A program made the translations under genes and the position numbers. The notes beneath the pieces are model-generated. The model was not told where the DNA came from and did not search any database. It saw nothing but the letters and a program-made list of their open reading frames with translations. Positions 15,706 to 24,859 of a stretch of 43,246 nucleotides of DNA are shown piece by piece. Source of the DNA: Acidobacteriota bacterium (GTDB lineage Bacteria; Acidobacteriota; Terriglobia; UBA7540). Each line of letters opens with the position of its first letter. Position 1 is the stretch's first letter. Where the stretch lies: assembly GCA_021827245.1 (NCBI GenBank), contig JAKAWN010000003.1, positions 1 to 43,246 of the forward strand, given 5' to 3'.

Positions 15706-17346
15706 ATGACGGACCATACAGCAGGCGTCGGCATCAGCAAGCGGCAGGCTCTTCAAAAAATATTCGGATTCGGGGCGGGGCTCACAGCGTCGGACCTCCT
15801 GTTCCCGAAGGCGGCGGAAGCCGCGGGGTCAGGCCCCTCCGCGAGAGGGCAGATGCCCGGCTCCGCAAATGGCGCAAATGCCCTCGGAGTGTTCAACGTG
15901 CGGATGACGGGAGCGGCAGGTGACGGCAAGACGGTCGACACGCCTGCCATCAACAAGGCCATCGAAGCGGCTGCGCACGCAGGCGGGGGAACTGTGTACC
16001 TGCCTGCCGGCACTTATCTTTGCTATTCGATTCACCTTAAGAGCAATGTCGCGCTGTATCTTGATCGTGGGGCTACGATTCTGGCGGGTGAGACCGGGCC
16101 GACTGGCCACTACGATGCCGCAGAACCAAATCCGGAGGCGGGCCATTACGAAGACTACGGGCATCGGCACTGGCATAACGCGCTGCTATGGGGCGTCGGG
16201 CTTCATGACATATCGATCCTTGGCCCCGGACTTATCTATGGCAAGGGCCTGACTCGCGGGCCCGGCCAGGAAAATCCGGGAGTGGGTGACAAGACTATCA
16301 GCCTGAAAAACAGCCACAACGTGACGATCCGCGACATCTCCATTCTGCAGGGCGGGCATTTCTGCATTCTCGTCACAGGTGTGGACAACTTAACTATAGA
16401 TAACACCATTTTTGATACGAACCGCGACGGCATTGATGTTGACTGCTGCCAGAATGTGCGGCTTTCGAACATGACGGTGAACTCTCCGTGGGATGATGGG
16501 ATCTGCCTGAAAAGCTCCTACGCGCTGGGCCACCCGCGATCGACCGAAAATGTGACCATCACCAACTGCTTTGTCACCGGAGGTTACGAGCTTGGAACCG
16601 TGCTGGACGGTACCCTCAAACACTGGCCTGAGGACCGACTGCGTTTCCCTACCGGCCGGATCAAATGTGGCACCGAATCGAACGGCGGCTTCAAGAACAT
16701 CACGATCTCAAATTGCGTTTTCGATCATTGCCGGGGCTTCGCACTGGAGACGGTGGATGGCGCACTTCTAGAAGACCTTGCCATCAGCAACGTCACCATG
16801 CGCAGCATTGCTGACCTGCCCATCTTCATGCGCCTTGGCAGCCGCATGCGAGGTCCGGAGGGAAGGCAGATCGGCCAGTTGCGCCGCGTCAGCTTCAGCA
16901 ACATTGTTGTGTCCAATACCAATGGCCGTTTCTGCTCCATCCTGAGCGGCATTCCGGGGCATGAAATCGAGGACGTAAGGCTCACTGACATCATCATTCT
17001 CAGTCAGGGCGGTGGCACAAACGAGGACGCTGCCATCAAACCCCCGGAGAAAGCTAACGCCTACCCCGAGCCCAACATGTTCGGCCCCATGCCCGCTTAT
17101 GGATTCTTCATCCGTCATGTGAAAGGCCTCCAGGTGACCGACGTCGAGGTCCGCACTATGAAGCAGGACGCCCGCCCTGCTTTCGTTCTGGACGACGTCG
17201 AACACGCGGACTTTATCCACATTAAGACGCAACCCGGCGCGACCGGGGGAGCTTTTGAACTCGAAAACGTTCGCGACTTCAATGTCTACCTGAGCCAGCC
17301 GGTGCCGGAAACGCATCTTGAGACCGTGACGGAGAAGAAGATCTAG
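15706..17346 (+). CDS. Exported GH28-family polygalacturonase-like enzyme
   Basis: About 546 residues; ATG 15706 with GTGAGG upstream is chosen over TTG 15700. A twin-arginine-type leader (SKRQALQKIFGFGAG) precedes a right-handed beta-helix of GH28 type with many N-x-T-I strand repeats. Catalytic signatures: NRDGIDVD (for NTDG), WDDGICLKS (the Asp pair) and GRIKCGTESNGG (the RIK motif). The usual GHG motif is not seen; that place reads TGGYELGTV, so the conserved His is missing. It probably cleaves pectin-type galacturonan or rhamnogalacturonan, or a relative, outside the cytoplasm. It may use altered catalysis or be a divergent subfamily. Confidence 0.85.
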   Translation: MTDHTAGVGISKRQALQKIFGFGAGLTASDLLFPKAAEAAGSGPSARGQMPGSANGANALGVFNVRMTGAAGDGKTVDTPAINKAIEAAAHAGGGTVYLPAGTYLCYSIHLKSNVALYLDRGATILAGETGPTGHYDAAEPNPEAGHYEDYGHRHWHNALLWGVGLHDISILGPGLIYGKGLTRGPGQENPGVGDKTISLKNSHNVTIRDISILQGGHFCILVTGVDNLTIDNTIFDTNRDGIDVDCCQNVRLSNMTVNSPWDDGICLKSSYALGHPRSTENVTITNCFVTGGYELGTVLDGTLKHWPEDRLRFPTGRIKCGTESNGGFKNITISNCVFDHCRGFALETVDGALLEDLAISNVTMRSIADLPIFMRLGSRMRGPEGRQIGQLRRVSFSNIVVSNTNGRFCSILSGIPGHEIEDVRLTDIIILSQGGGTNEDAAIKPPEKANAYPEPNMFGPMPAYGFFIRHVKGLQVTDVEVRTMKQDARPAFVLDDVEHADFIHIKTQPGATGGAFELENVRDFNVYLSQPVPETHLETVTEKKI

Positions 17347-17547
17347 GACCTCCGCGATTAATGCCGGGGGCGCAGCTCCACCAGCGGCTAAGATGAATCG
17401 TGGCCCTGACGTCTTGCGACCGAACCAACTTTTCTCGCTGTGTGTAACTGCAAGATAAGACAAGGCTAAGATACCGGTCCCGGCGCCGTTCCAGGCGTCA
17501 GAACCGGCAGTAACCCCACACCAGCCTCGCTCGTCTGTTCTATTGGC

Positions 17548-17565
17548 GGTTAACCAGACGGTTAA
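17548..17565 (+). repeat. Direct repeat GGTTAA-N6-GGTTAA upstream of permease
   Basis: Two GGTTAA copies (17548-17553 and 17560-17565) lie 48 bases before the permease start, with a 12-base period. They could be a half-turn-spaced operator or chance; no promoter boxes were identified around them. Confidence 0.25.
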
Positions 17566-17613
17566 GACATCTACGGATCAGCCTGCAGACCGTCCCGCCC
17601 GCCAGGTGGACTG

Positions 17614-18831
17614 ATGGAACTCGCGCCTATCATTCGCGTAGCCATGCGGGCGCTGGTGCGCAACAAGATGCGCAGCGCCCTCACGATTCTGGGCATCATC
17701 ATTGGTGTTGGCGCTGTCATCTGCACCGTGGCCATCGGCGAGGGCGCTTCCCGCCAGGTGCAGGAGCAGATTCGCAACCTTGGTGACAATCTTCTTTTCA
17801 TTTCTGCAGGCAGCGTGAACCGGGGCGGGGTGCGGATGGGCGCTGCCGCCACCAAGACGCTGACCCTCGCGGATGCCAAAGCGATCCAGGACCAGATCGA
17901 TCTGGTCAAGGCCGTATCGCCGGGCGTGGGGACTGGAGTCCAAGTCGTCCATGAAGGCGAGAACTGGTTCACGCAGGCGCGCGGAGTCGGGCCGGATTAT
18001 CTTTCCATTCGCCGCTGGCCCGTGGCTGAAGGCAGCAATCTGTCAGTGCGCGACGTGGACTCGGCCTCCAATGTCTGCCTGCTGGGGCGCACCGTTGTGC
18101 AGAATGTTTTTGGAAACCAGGATCCGGTGGGCCAGACCGTTCGCGTCGGCAACCTTCCTTTCACGGTGATCGGAGTGCTGGAGCCGAAGGGACAGTCGCC
18201 TTTCGGCCAGGATGAAGACGACACCGTCCTGATGCCTTACACGACCGTCCAAAAGAAGCTCTCAGGAATCGACTGGCTGCAGTACATCATGTGCTCAGCC
18301 ACGTCTCAGGACGTGATCCCGGTTGCCGAAAAGCAGATCGGCGCTTTGCTGCGCGAGCGGCACCGGCTTCGTGCCAACGAAGAAGACGACTTCATCATCC
18401 GGAGTTCCGACGCTCTCGCCCAGGCCCAGGCGCAGTCGAGCCGCGTGATGACCCTGCTGCTGGCCAGCATCGCTTCCGTATCACTGCTGGTGGGCGGCAT
18501 CGGCATCATGAACATCATGCTGGTTTCTGTCACCGAGCGCACGCGTGAAATCGGCGTGCGCATGGCCATTGGCGCCACCGAGCAGGACGTTGAAAGGCAG
18601 TTCCTGAGTGAGGCGATCGTGCTTAGCCTGGCTGGCGGCGCGGTCGGTGTGCTGCTGGGTGTAGTCGGCTCAAAAGTTGTGACCGACATGATGCGCTGGC
18701 CCACAAGCATCCCCCCGGAAGCGATCCTGATTGCGGTCTTGTTCTCGGCAATCATCGGCGTTGTGTTTGGATATTATCCCGCCCGCAAGGCCGCCCGTAT
18801 GGACCCCATTGAGGCGCTGCGCTACGAATAA
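17614..18831 (+). CDS. MacB/FtsX-type ABC transporter permease
   Basis: 405 residues. An N-terminal membrane helix (ALTILGIIIGVGAVI) is followed by a periplasmic MacB-type core domain (about 45-270). A C-terminal FtsX domain has three helices and the signature VTERTREIGVRMAIGA; the end PARKAARMDPIEALRYE is typical. Such permeases act in mechanotransmission or export with an ATPase and often a membrane-fusion protein. Neither partner is adjacent: the upstream gene is the GH28 enzyme and the downstream gene converges. The ATPase must be encoded elsewhere. Confidence 0.9.
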   Translation: MELAPIIRVAMRALVRNKMRSALTILGIIIGVGAVICTVAIGEGASRQVQEQIRNLGDNLLFISAGSVNRGGVRMGAAATKTLTLADAKAIQDQIDLVKAVSPGVGTGVQVVHEGENWFTQARGVGPDYLSIRRWPVAEGSNLSVRDVDSASNVCLLGRTVVQNVFGNQDPVGQTVRVGNLPFTVIGVLEPKGQSPFGQDEDDTVLMPYTTVQKKLSGIDWLQYIMCSATSQDVIPVAEKQIGALLRERHRLRANEEDDFIIRSSDALAQAQAQSSRVMTLLLASIASVSLLVGGIGIMNIMLVSVTERTREIGVRMAIGATEQDVERQFLSEAIVLSLAGGAVGVLLGVVGSKVVTDMMRWPTSIPPEAILIAVLFSAIIGVVFGYYPARKAARMDPIEALRYE

Positions 18832-18870
18832 TCTTCCTGAAAACCGTGATTGATTGAGTCGGGAAGAAGT

Positions 18871-20286
18871 TTATGATGCCGGCGGGGTGGAAGCTCCTGC
18901 TGGAGGTCCTGCGATAACAGCACGGGATTTGCTCCGTCGGAGCGGGGCGGTTGCGTAAAATGCCGCGAAGCCCACAAGAATGGCCAGTATGCCGAACGTG
19001 AGTCCGTTCATGCCGAACACCTTTTCGCGATGGCTGCGGACCAGCGCAAGAGCCAGCAAAACCGTTGGGAAAACTCCTACGAAGATGGCGCCCGTGAGCC
19101 CGCCCGGTACGCGGAAGGGCCGATATAGCTTCGGTTCCTTGATGCGGAGCGCCACCAGCGCTGCGAACTCCAGCGCCAGGCTGGCCCCGTAAAGCAGGAT
19201 GTCGATTGTTACCAAGTTTTCGAAGCCGAGGCCGAGGCAGAGCGCCCAGCCGGTCGCACAGGCTACGATGGCGACCCACGGGGCCTTGGTTTTCGGGTGC
19301 ACCTTCGCGAAGACGCGCGGCAGCATGCCGTCCTGGGCCATGGCCAGCGGCAACCGTGAGTAACTCATCACGAGGGCGTTGAACGTTCCAAATCCGCTCA
19401 GCATTCCGCCCAGCACCAGCAGCGCCCGCAGCCAGTTGCCGCCCACGAGTCCCGCCACCGTGGCCCACGAGCCGGTCTGAAACACCGAAGACGGCAACCC
19501 CGTGATCCAGACCGCCAGCACCGGCAGAAGGTAAGTGAGCGCAACCAAAGCGACGGAAACGAACATGGCGCGTGGGTAGGTTCGGTCAGGCCGTTCCACT
19601 CCGCGCGCGATGGTGGAGGCATTGTCCCATCCCATGTAATTCCACATGGCTACCAGTGTGCCGCCCAGCAAGCCGATGGCGGTGGTCGCCGGTACGGTCG
19701 CCACGTGCGCCAGCGATCCGGCCTTGAACGGCGCAATCAGCACGATCAGCGCAAAAGGTCCGGAAAGCACCAGAAACAGCCAAAATGATGTCAATCCGAC
19801 GGCATGGATTCCGGCCAGGTTCAGAACCGTGCAGGCGAGGATCATCAGCAGGCCAACCGCAATTCCGCGATACCCCACACCGAACCAAGGCGCCCAGCGA
19901 TCCAGATAGGCGACGAACAGCGTGGGATAGATGGCCATGTCAAAGATGCTTGCCGCGAGCGACAGCCACGCCTCCTGGAATCCCCAGAAGTCGCCAAGCC
20001 CTTGCCGCACCCACGCGTAAAAGCCGCCTTCGGCAGGCAGAGCGCTGGCAAGCTCGCCGATCATCATGGCGGTGGGCAGGCTCCAAACCAGCGGAGTCAG
20101 CGCCAGGATGAGCAGCGCGCGACCATAGCCTGCGCCATGCACAATGTCTTCCGTGCCATAAGCGCCGCCGCACACCATAAAGAAAGTTGCGGCCACCAGC
20201 GGCCACAGCGACAATTTGGCAAGGCTTTTGTGGGAAGCAGATGGAGCTTCTGTCTGAACCGGGTCAGGAATTGATGCCGTGCTCAA
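18871..20286 (-). CDS. APC-superfamily amino-acid permease
   Basis: 471 residues with about twelve membrane helices. The first helix region carries the substrate-binding GGAYGTEDIV segment, corresponding to the G-x-G type unwound helix of APC transporters, and ALPAEGGFYAWVRQGLG is a typical APC helix 2-3 loop. It imports or exchanges amino acids or polyamines across the inner membrane; specificity is not readable. It starts 47 bases after the UBP-finger gene and is probably the last gene of a leftward three-gene operon with the DUF5996 and UBP-finger genes. Confidence 0.9.
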   Translation of the reverse strand: MSTASIPDPVQTEAPSASHKSLAKLSLWPLVAATFFMVCGGAYGTEDIVHGAGYGRALLILALTPLVWSLPTAMMIGELASALPAEGGFYAWVRQGLGDFWGFQEAWLSLAASIFDMAIYPTLFVAYLDRWAPWFGVGYRGIAVGLLMILACTVLNLAGIHAVGLTSFWLFLVLSGPFALIVLIAPFKAGSLAHVATVPATTAIGLLGGTLVAMWNYMGWDNASTIARGVERPDRTYPRAMFVSVALVALTYLLPVLAVWITGLPSSVFQTGSWATVAGLVGGNWLRALLVLGGMLSGFGTFNALVMSYSRLPLAMAQDGMLPRVFAKVHPKTKAPWVAIVACATGWALCLGLGFENLVTIDILLYGASLALEFAALVALRIKEPKLYRPFRVPGGLTGAIFVGVFPTVLLALALVRSHREKVFGMNGLTFGILAILVGFAAFYATAPLRRSKSRAVIAGPPAGASTPPAS

Positions 20287-20333
20287 GAGTTTTTCTTGTC
20301 CTTCGTGCGCAGTCTCGAAATCCGACCCTCCAA

Positions 20334-20609
20334 TCAGCCCTCAATCTCCCCAGGAAACATATTGTCTTCGTAGCACCACACCCACTTTTCTCCCGGTTCG
20401 ATAGAGCGGATCAAAGGGTGGCTGGTCTGACGAAAGTGTTTGGTCGCGTGCTTATTCTTGGAGGAATCGCAGCAGCCCACGTGGCCGCACGTGAGGCACA
20501 GCCGCAGATGCACCCAGCTATCGCCCGTCTTGATGCAGTCTTCGCACACTCGCTTGTCCGTTGTTTCAATCTTGATCTGGTCCAGATGTGTACAGCGTGC
20601 GTCGGTCAC
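20334..20609 (-). CDS. UBP-type zinc-finger protein
   Basis: About 91 residues starting at GTG 20609. The GTG overlaps the TGA of the upstream DUF5996 gene in a GTGA arrangement, with AAAGGGG upstream; an ATG at 20645 is the longer alternative. Nearly the whole protein is one ZnF-UBP domain. Cys and His ligands appear in ARCTHL, RVCEDC, LCLTCGHVGCC and HATKHF..TSHP, with the WVWCYEDN segment near the end. In eukaryotes this domain binds the free C-terminus of ubiquitin; in bacteria its partner is unknown. Coupled translation with the DUF5996 gene suggests a joint function. Confidence 0.85.
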   Translation of the reverse strand: MTDARCTHLDQIKIETTDKRVCEDCIKTGDSWVHLRLCLTCGHVGCCDSSKNKHATKHFRQTSHPLIRSIEPGEKWVWCYEDNMFPGEIEG

Positions 20610-21544
20610 AGTGTTGATCCCCTTTCGAGCGATTTCCTGTCCCACTGCGCAAGGTTGGCGCCTGCTTCATAGGCGTTCTGGGCAAACTCCAGAATCTCGT
20701 TACGCGGCGATTTGGAGCGGCGCACCTCATCGTACATCAGAATGAACTCTCCAAGCTGGGTATGAAAGAAGGCATCGTCCGGCCGCACGCGTTGCTTGCC
20801 GTAGCCTGGCGGCGCAGGAGCCGTATAGGCATAAAAGGCCGGTCCCTTCACATCTCCACCCCCCGGCCACCACCCCACGCTGCTGCATTCATGCGAGTAA
20901 GCCTCAGAAGTGATGATGCCTTTCCGCGGCGGAGCAAGCCGCCCGCTGAAACGCGTATAAGCCAGATCGAAACTGCCCCAGAAAAAGTGGACGGGACTCG
21001 CTTTCCCCATGAAGCGCGCACGAAACTCCTCGAACGCCACTGACGTTGAAAGCAATATCCGCCAGAAGCGGTTTGCATATTCCGGGTCGTAGGACCGGTG
21101 AGTTTTATCCTGATCGAATGGAATTGCTTCCGGGACTTCCTGCGGCTTTGGATCAATCGCGATCTCAATCCCGGCTGCATGCAAGGCGGCAAGAAACTCC
21201 CGGTAAAAGGTCGCCACGGATTTCGCTGCAAGCGCCAAAGACTGCAGGTTGCCCCTGGGATTCCGGATTTCCAGGCGATGCTCGATAAAGTCGAACTGGA
21301 TTTCAAATGCATCTCCCCGGTAAGGAATCGGTGAAGTCGTCAAGCCTCGTGTGTTCACATAGAGCGCGGCATTCCACCAGTGGTTCTGGAGCGGCGCAAG
21401 GCCCAGCCGGACCTTTCCCACCATCTGGGTCCACATGTGGAGCGTGTGATAGGTGTCCTCCCACTCTTCGAGCGGCAAGGCGGGCCAGAGTTCTGCGGAC
21501 GACGACTGCCGGACATTATTCCCCGTTTTGTCGGCCTCGCTCAT
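20606..21544 (-). CDS. DUF5996 family protein
   Basis: 312 residues, cytoplasmic, no signal peptide. It has the family's recognisable segments: WPALPLEEWEDTYHTLHMW near residues 20-38, HWWNAALYVNTRGLTT, HFFWGSFDLAYTRFSG and SHECSSVGWWPGGG. Function of DUF5996 is not known. The start has a good ribosome site (GGGAGGATG), and TACAAT upstream at about 21605 is a possible -10 box inside an ACGT-rich dyad. It is the first gene of a leftward operon with a UBP finger and an amino-acid permease. Confidence 0.85.
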   Translation of the reverse strand: MSEADKTGNNVRQSSSAELWPALPLEEWEDTYHTLHMWTQMVGKVRLGLAPLQNHWWNAALYVNTRGLTTSPIPYRGDAFEIQFDFIEHRLEIRNPRGNLQSLALAAKSVATFYREFLAALHAAGIEIAIDPKPQEVPEAIPFDQDKTHRSYDPEYANRFWRILLSTSVAFEEFRARFMGKASPVHFFWGSFDLAYTRFSGRLAPPRKGIITSEAYSHECSSVGWWPGGGDVKGPAFYAYTAPAPPGYGKQRVRPDDAFFHTQLGEFILMYDEVRRSKSPRNEILEFAQNAYEAGANLAQWDRKSLERGSTL

Positions 21545-21638
21545 TGTTCATCCTCCCGCGTGAAACCCGAATGCCATTTGCCCCAACGTTTACAGATACG
21601 TGTATTGTAACGTACGCGATCTCACGAAGTGACTCGAC

Positions 21639-23045
21639 TTAGTCCCGCGTCCCTGGCTTCGGCAACCCCTTCGACGCGTCATCCAATACCAATACCCAAT
21701 CACCTCGCCCTGGCGGCGTAAACTCACGGAGCCCCCGCGTGGCAAAAGCACCCGCCGCGCTTGCTGCCCCCGATCGTGGGTCAAACCACCAAGCCCTGGC
21801 CTGGCTTCCGGATATTTTTGACATGTCCACAGTAATCGTACGGCTGCTCGGCATATAAGCAATAACGGTACCGCCATCAGCCGCTCGGGCCGCTGCAAGG
21901 TAGTCGAGCCCCATAAACTCCCCCAAGCCCTTCGTTACAACTTCGTGTTTCGGGTCGGGTACGAGTTCATACCATTTCCGGGAGCGGAACAAATCTCCCC
22001 AGTGTTCCATGCTGACTGAACCGGCAAGATCCATCGCCTGCTGCCAGGTTTCCTTCACCGGAAACAGAGTGGGGCCGTTGAAGTGCCAGATGGGATTGTT
22101 GCCAAACACGTGGCCGAAACCGCCGCAAAGGATTGTCCAGTACGCTTGCCGCCGGATCTGTACTTCAGTTGAATTATGCTCGCCTTCATAGGAAGACTCG
22201 ATCAGGATGAAAGGCTCAGCGGGGTCTCTGTCGTAGGCCCGGTAGAGGCGCGGATGAATCAGTTCATAAGTATATACGGTATTAAAACTGAGCCATCCTC
22301 CGCCGCTATATTGGCTGAAAGCAGAATTTTCCGGAGCGCAGTGGGCCGTGAACAAGTGCTTGTGGTCATGCTCTTTGATGCCCAGCGCGATCAGGTCAAC
22401 GCGTTCCAGGGCGGATTCGGGATTCCGGTCACCGCCCATCACCCAGATGATGTTGTCAAAATTTTTGTAGCGCCGGCCAAGATACCTGCCGTACTCCAGG
22501 CATTTCCCCGGGCTCAGCGCCAACAATTCGTTGATCCATCCCTCGTCCGTCCCTTTGTAGCCAAGATAGATCGGGGCCAGAAGAACATAGATGCCGTTCT
22601 TTGCGGCCTCCTCAAGGACCCAATCGGCGTATGCGAAGTACCGCTCATTCGGCGCACTGAAATCCCCAGGTGTCGTAAATGGCGCCTCGCCTTCGGCGTT
22701 CAGGGGAGGATGCTTGCAGAACTTGTGCTCGATCAGGTTCACCAGTGCAGCGTTAAATCCCTTCTGCCGCCGGTTCCTCAGGTACAAACTCGCTTCCGCT
22801 TTGTCCAGGCTCACAATCAATGACCATGCCGCGTCAGCCTGCATCAGCCACGGAACGTTTCCGGCATTCACCAGATGCCGGTGATTGGCGCTCACTGCGA
22901 GTGTTCCGAACCCCTCCTTTTGCGCTGCAGCCTCGGGCGTTGAAGTTGCCTGATAACCTTGTTCCCCGAACGGCAGTCCCTTGGCAATGAGTGGCCCGGC
23001 CATCATTGCCCCTACGTTCTTCATAAAATTCCTTCTTGAACTCAT
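21639..23045 (-). CDS. DUF4038 (GH140/apiosidase-like) glycoside hydrolase, exported
   Basis: 468 residues with a twin-arginine leader (SSRRNFMKNVGAMMAG). The catalytic TIM barrel is of DUF4038 type: PWLMQADAAWSLI near 65-77, the repeated-strand segment RRQKGFNAALVNL, NIIWVMGGDRN, and PFILIESSYEGE, which probably supplies a catalytic acid. The C-terminal part ends with DUF5060/collagen-binding-like strands (SGSQARAWWFDPRSG). Characterised relatives release apiose or other branched residues from pectic rhamnogalacturonan II. With the GH28 enzyme 4 kb away this suggests pectin side-chain degradation. The exact substrate is inferred. Confidence 0.8.
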   Translation of the reverse strand: MSSRRNFMKNVGAMMAGPLIAKGLPFGEQGYQATSTPEAAAQKEGFGTLAVSANHRHLVNAGNVPWLMQADAAWSLIVSLDKAEASLYLRNRRQKGFNAALVNLIEHKFCKHPPLNAEGEAPFTTPGDFSAPNERYFAYADWVLEEAAKNGIYVLLAPIYLGYKGTDEGWINELLALSPGKCLEYGRYLGRRYKNFDNIIWVMGGDRNPESALERVDLIALGIKEHDHKHLFTAHCAPENSAFSQYSGGGWLSFNTVYTYELIHPRLYRAYDRDPAEPFILIESSYEGEHNSTEVQIRRQAYWTILCGGFGHVFGNNPIWHFNGPTLFPVKETWQQAMDLAGSVSMEHWGDLFRSRKWYELVPDPKHEVVTKGLGEFMGLDYLAAARAADGGTVIAYMPSSRTITVDMSKISGSQARAWWFDPRSGAASAAGAFATRGLREFTPPGRGDWVLVLDDASKGLPKPGTRD

Positions 23046-23201
23046 CGCATGTACTCCCTCTTTGTGATTGCGGACTGGCTACAAGCTTGCCTTGAAGTGT
23101 CTGCGGGCTCGCGAATTGGAAGGGGGACGGTTGATCATCGTAGTGTCCAGGCCCGCGCAGAGGCAGCGCATGTCGGATCGAATGCGTCCTCTCGCAGCCT
23201 T

Positions 23202-24071
23202 TCATTTCGTAAGTAACTTGCGGATCGAATGCAGTTGCCGGCGGAAAGCTGCGTCGGGCCTGGGGTAAGCCATTTTAAGGTCGCTGAGGGTGTTGATGAT
23301 AATCTGGGAAATAATCAGTCGTGCGTTCTCTTTGTCGTCCGCTGGCACCACGTACCAGGGCGCATTTCGAGTACTGGTCGCGCTCAGGCATTCCTCATAG
23401 GCTGTCACATACTGTTTCCAGAATTTTCGCTCTGCCATGTCGTCCAGGCTGAACTTCCAGTTCTTTTCCCGCTCGTCGATGCGCTCCAGGAACCGTTTTC
23501 GCTGCTCTCCTTTGGAAAGATGAAGAAAGAACTTGATGATCCGGGTTCCATTCCGGTAGAGATGGTTTTCCAGGTCGACGATCGACTGATACCTTTCTTG
23601 CCAGATCGTCTTCGGGTTGAGCAGTTCATCCGGAAGCCCCTCGTTGCGCAGAATCTCCGGATGTACGCGAACCACCAGAACCTCCTCGTAATAAGAGCGG
23701 TTGAAGATGCCGAGCCGGCCGCGCTCCGGCAGGCGGCAGGTGGTGCGCCACAGAAAATCGTGCGCCAATTCCTCCGCGCTTGGGTGCTTGAAACTGAAGA
23801 CCTCACAACCCTGTGGGTTGACCCCGGACATCACGTGCGCGATGGCCCCATCCTTTCCGGCTGCATCCATGGCCTGAAAAATCACTAAGACCGCGTAGCG
23901 CTTGTCAGCGTAAAGAAGGCGCTGCTGCGCGCTCAGACGTTGAATGTGGTCCGCAAGCAGGTCCCTATAGTGTTCCTTCGACTCATAGACTGGCGGTACC
24001 CTGGTCGGCCATTTCTTCAGTTTGACCTTTTTACCCTCCTGGACCCGAAACGCTTTGACATGTAATTTCAT
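23202..24071 (-). CDS. ppk2: Polyphosphate kinase 2 family protein
   Basis: 289 residues. PPK2 enzymes transfer phosphate between polyphosphate and nucleotides. Signatures: Walker A DAAGKDG (69-75), a lid region with [15 protein letters not shown], and Walker [14 protein letters not shown] followed by RVHPE. The sequence resembles the PPK2 class III group, which regenerates ATP from AMP or ADP, although class assignment by eye is tentative. It is cytoplasmic and monocistronic. Its upstream region holds a 67-base element shared with the neighbouring doxX-like gene, with a TACAAT -10 box. Confidence 0.9.
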   Translation of the reverse strand: MKLHVKAFRVQEGKKVKLKKWPTRVPPVYESKEHYRDLLADHIQRLSAQQRLLYADKRYAVLVIFQAMDAAGKDGAIAHVMSGVNPQGCEVFSFKHPSAEELAHDFLWRTTCRLPERGRLGIFNRSYYEEVLVVRVHPEILRNEGLPDELLNPKTIWQERYQSIVDLENHLYRNGTRIIKFFLHLSKGEQRKRFLERIDEREKNWKFSLDDMAERKFWKQYVTAYEECLSATSTRNAPWYVVPADDKENARLIISQIIINTLSDLKMAYPRPDAAFRRQLHSIRKLLTK

Positions 24072-24110
24072 TCCTCAACCTTTTGCAGCGGAAATGGTTG
24101 GTGCGAAGGA

Positions 24111-24177
24111 TTGCATTGTAGCGCCTATAGCCTCACGAAGCGAGTTGCCCTCGCCGCTGCGAGCATATGGCTTCCGG
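24111..24177 (-). repeat. Copy 1 of a 67-base upstream element (before ppk2)
   Basis: It aligns without gaps to 24750-24816, with an identical 14-base core CGAAGCGAGTTGCC (24136-24149). Read leftward, towards ppk2, the core sits near a -35 position and TACAATGCAA near -10, about 40 bases before the ppk2 start. It may be a shared promoter or operator, or an intergenic repeat family. Confidence 0.5.
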
Positions 24178-24237
24178 AAAAAAGAGGCTTCAACAGCCCG
24201 TGACCGCGCCAGCCCGGCGAAATCGGAAATTCTAAAG

Positions 24238-24717
24238 CTAAGAGTTTAAGCCCTCTTCGGGAGTCGATTGCTGAGCCCGGCGCGTCAATAGATGGTCAAG
24301 GCTGAAACGGCCAGGTCCGGCTATCAGGACCGCGAGGAAGGCAACGATGTAGGCGAATACAATCTCGACGTGGGGCACGGTGAAGAATGCCATGTGGTGA
24401 ACAAACGTGAAGGCAACGGCCACGTTGGCGGTAATGATCAGTGCGGCCCAACGGGTGCCGAGCCCGAGAATCACCAGCACCGAACAAATCCCGTCGGAGA
24501 GCAGCGCGAAGGCAAGGCTTGCATGTGGACCGATGCCTATCGGATCCGGGAAGTGCGTAACCATTTGCGAGTAACCGGTGAGTTTTTCGAGACCATGCTT
24601 CAGAAAAAGGCTGAGACCAAACCCTATCCTCATAACTAGAAGCGCTGCATCCCTACTGCTGGGAATGAAGCGCAGATGAAGTAAGTCGTTCCATCGCATT
24701 GTGTCGCTCCTCCTCAT
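24238..24717 (-). CDS. DoxX family membrane protein
   Basis: 159 residues with four membrane helices, typical of DoxX/DoxD small quinone-linked or stress-related proteins. Signatures are ALLVMRIGFGLSLFLKHGLEKL at the first helix and a conserved HHMAFF after the third. Function in this family is broad: components of quinone oxidoreductases or oxidative-stress complexes, and many are uncharacterised. It lies 166 bases upstream of ppk2 in the same direction, but each has its own copy of the 67-base upstream element, suggesting co-regulation rather than one transcript. Confidence 0.85.
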   Translation of the reverse strand: MRRSDTMRWNDLLHLRFIPSSRDAALLVMRIGFGLSLFLKHGLEKLTGYSQMVTHFPDPIGIGPHASLAFALLSDGICSVLVILGLGTRWAALIITANVAVAFTFVHHMAFFTVPHVEIVFAYIVAFLAVLIAGPGRFSLDHLLTRRAQQSTPEEGLNS

Positions 24718-24749
24718 GTGCCCCCAAAAAAGGTCGGTCGTGAAGATTC

Positions 24750-24816
24750 TTGCATTCTACCGCTTGCGGTCCCGCGAAGCGAGTTGCCTTCGCTGCGGCA
24801 GGCATGTCCCCTAGGG
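24750..24816 (-). repeat. Copy 2 of the 67-base upstream element (before doxX-like gene)
   Basis: Second copy, 639 bases from the first, same orientation, with the identical core at 24775-24788. Read leftward, it has TAGAATGCAA at the -10 position, about 33 bases before the DoxX start. Confidence 0.5.
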
Positions 24817-24859
24817 AAATCGCAGATCGCACAAGACGGCGCCGGCTGGCATGGCATGG

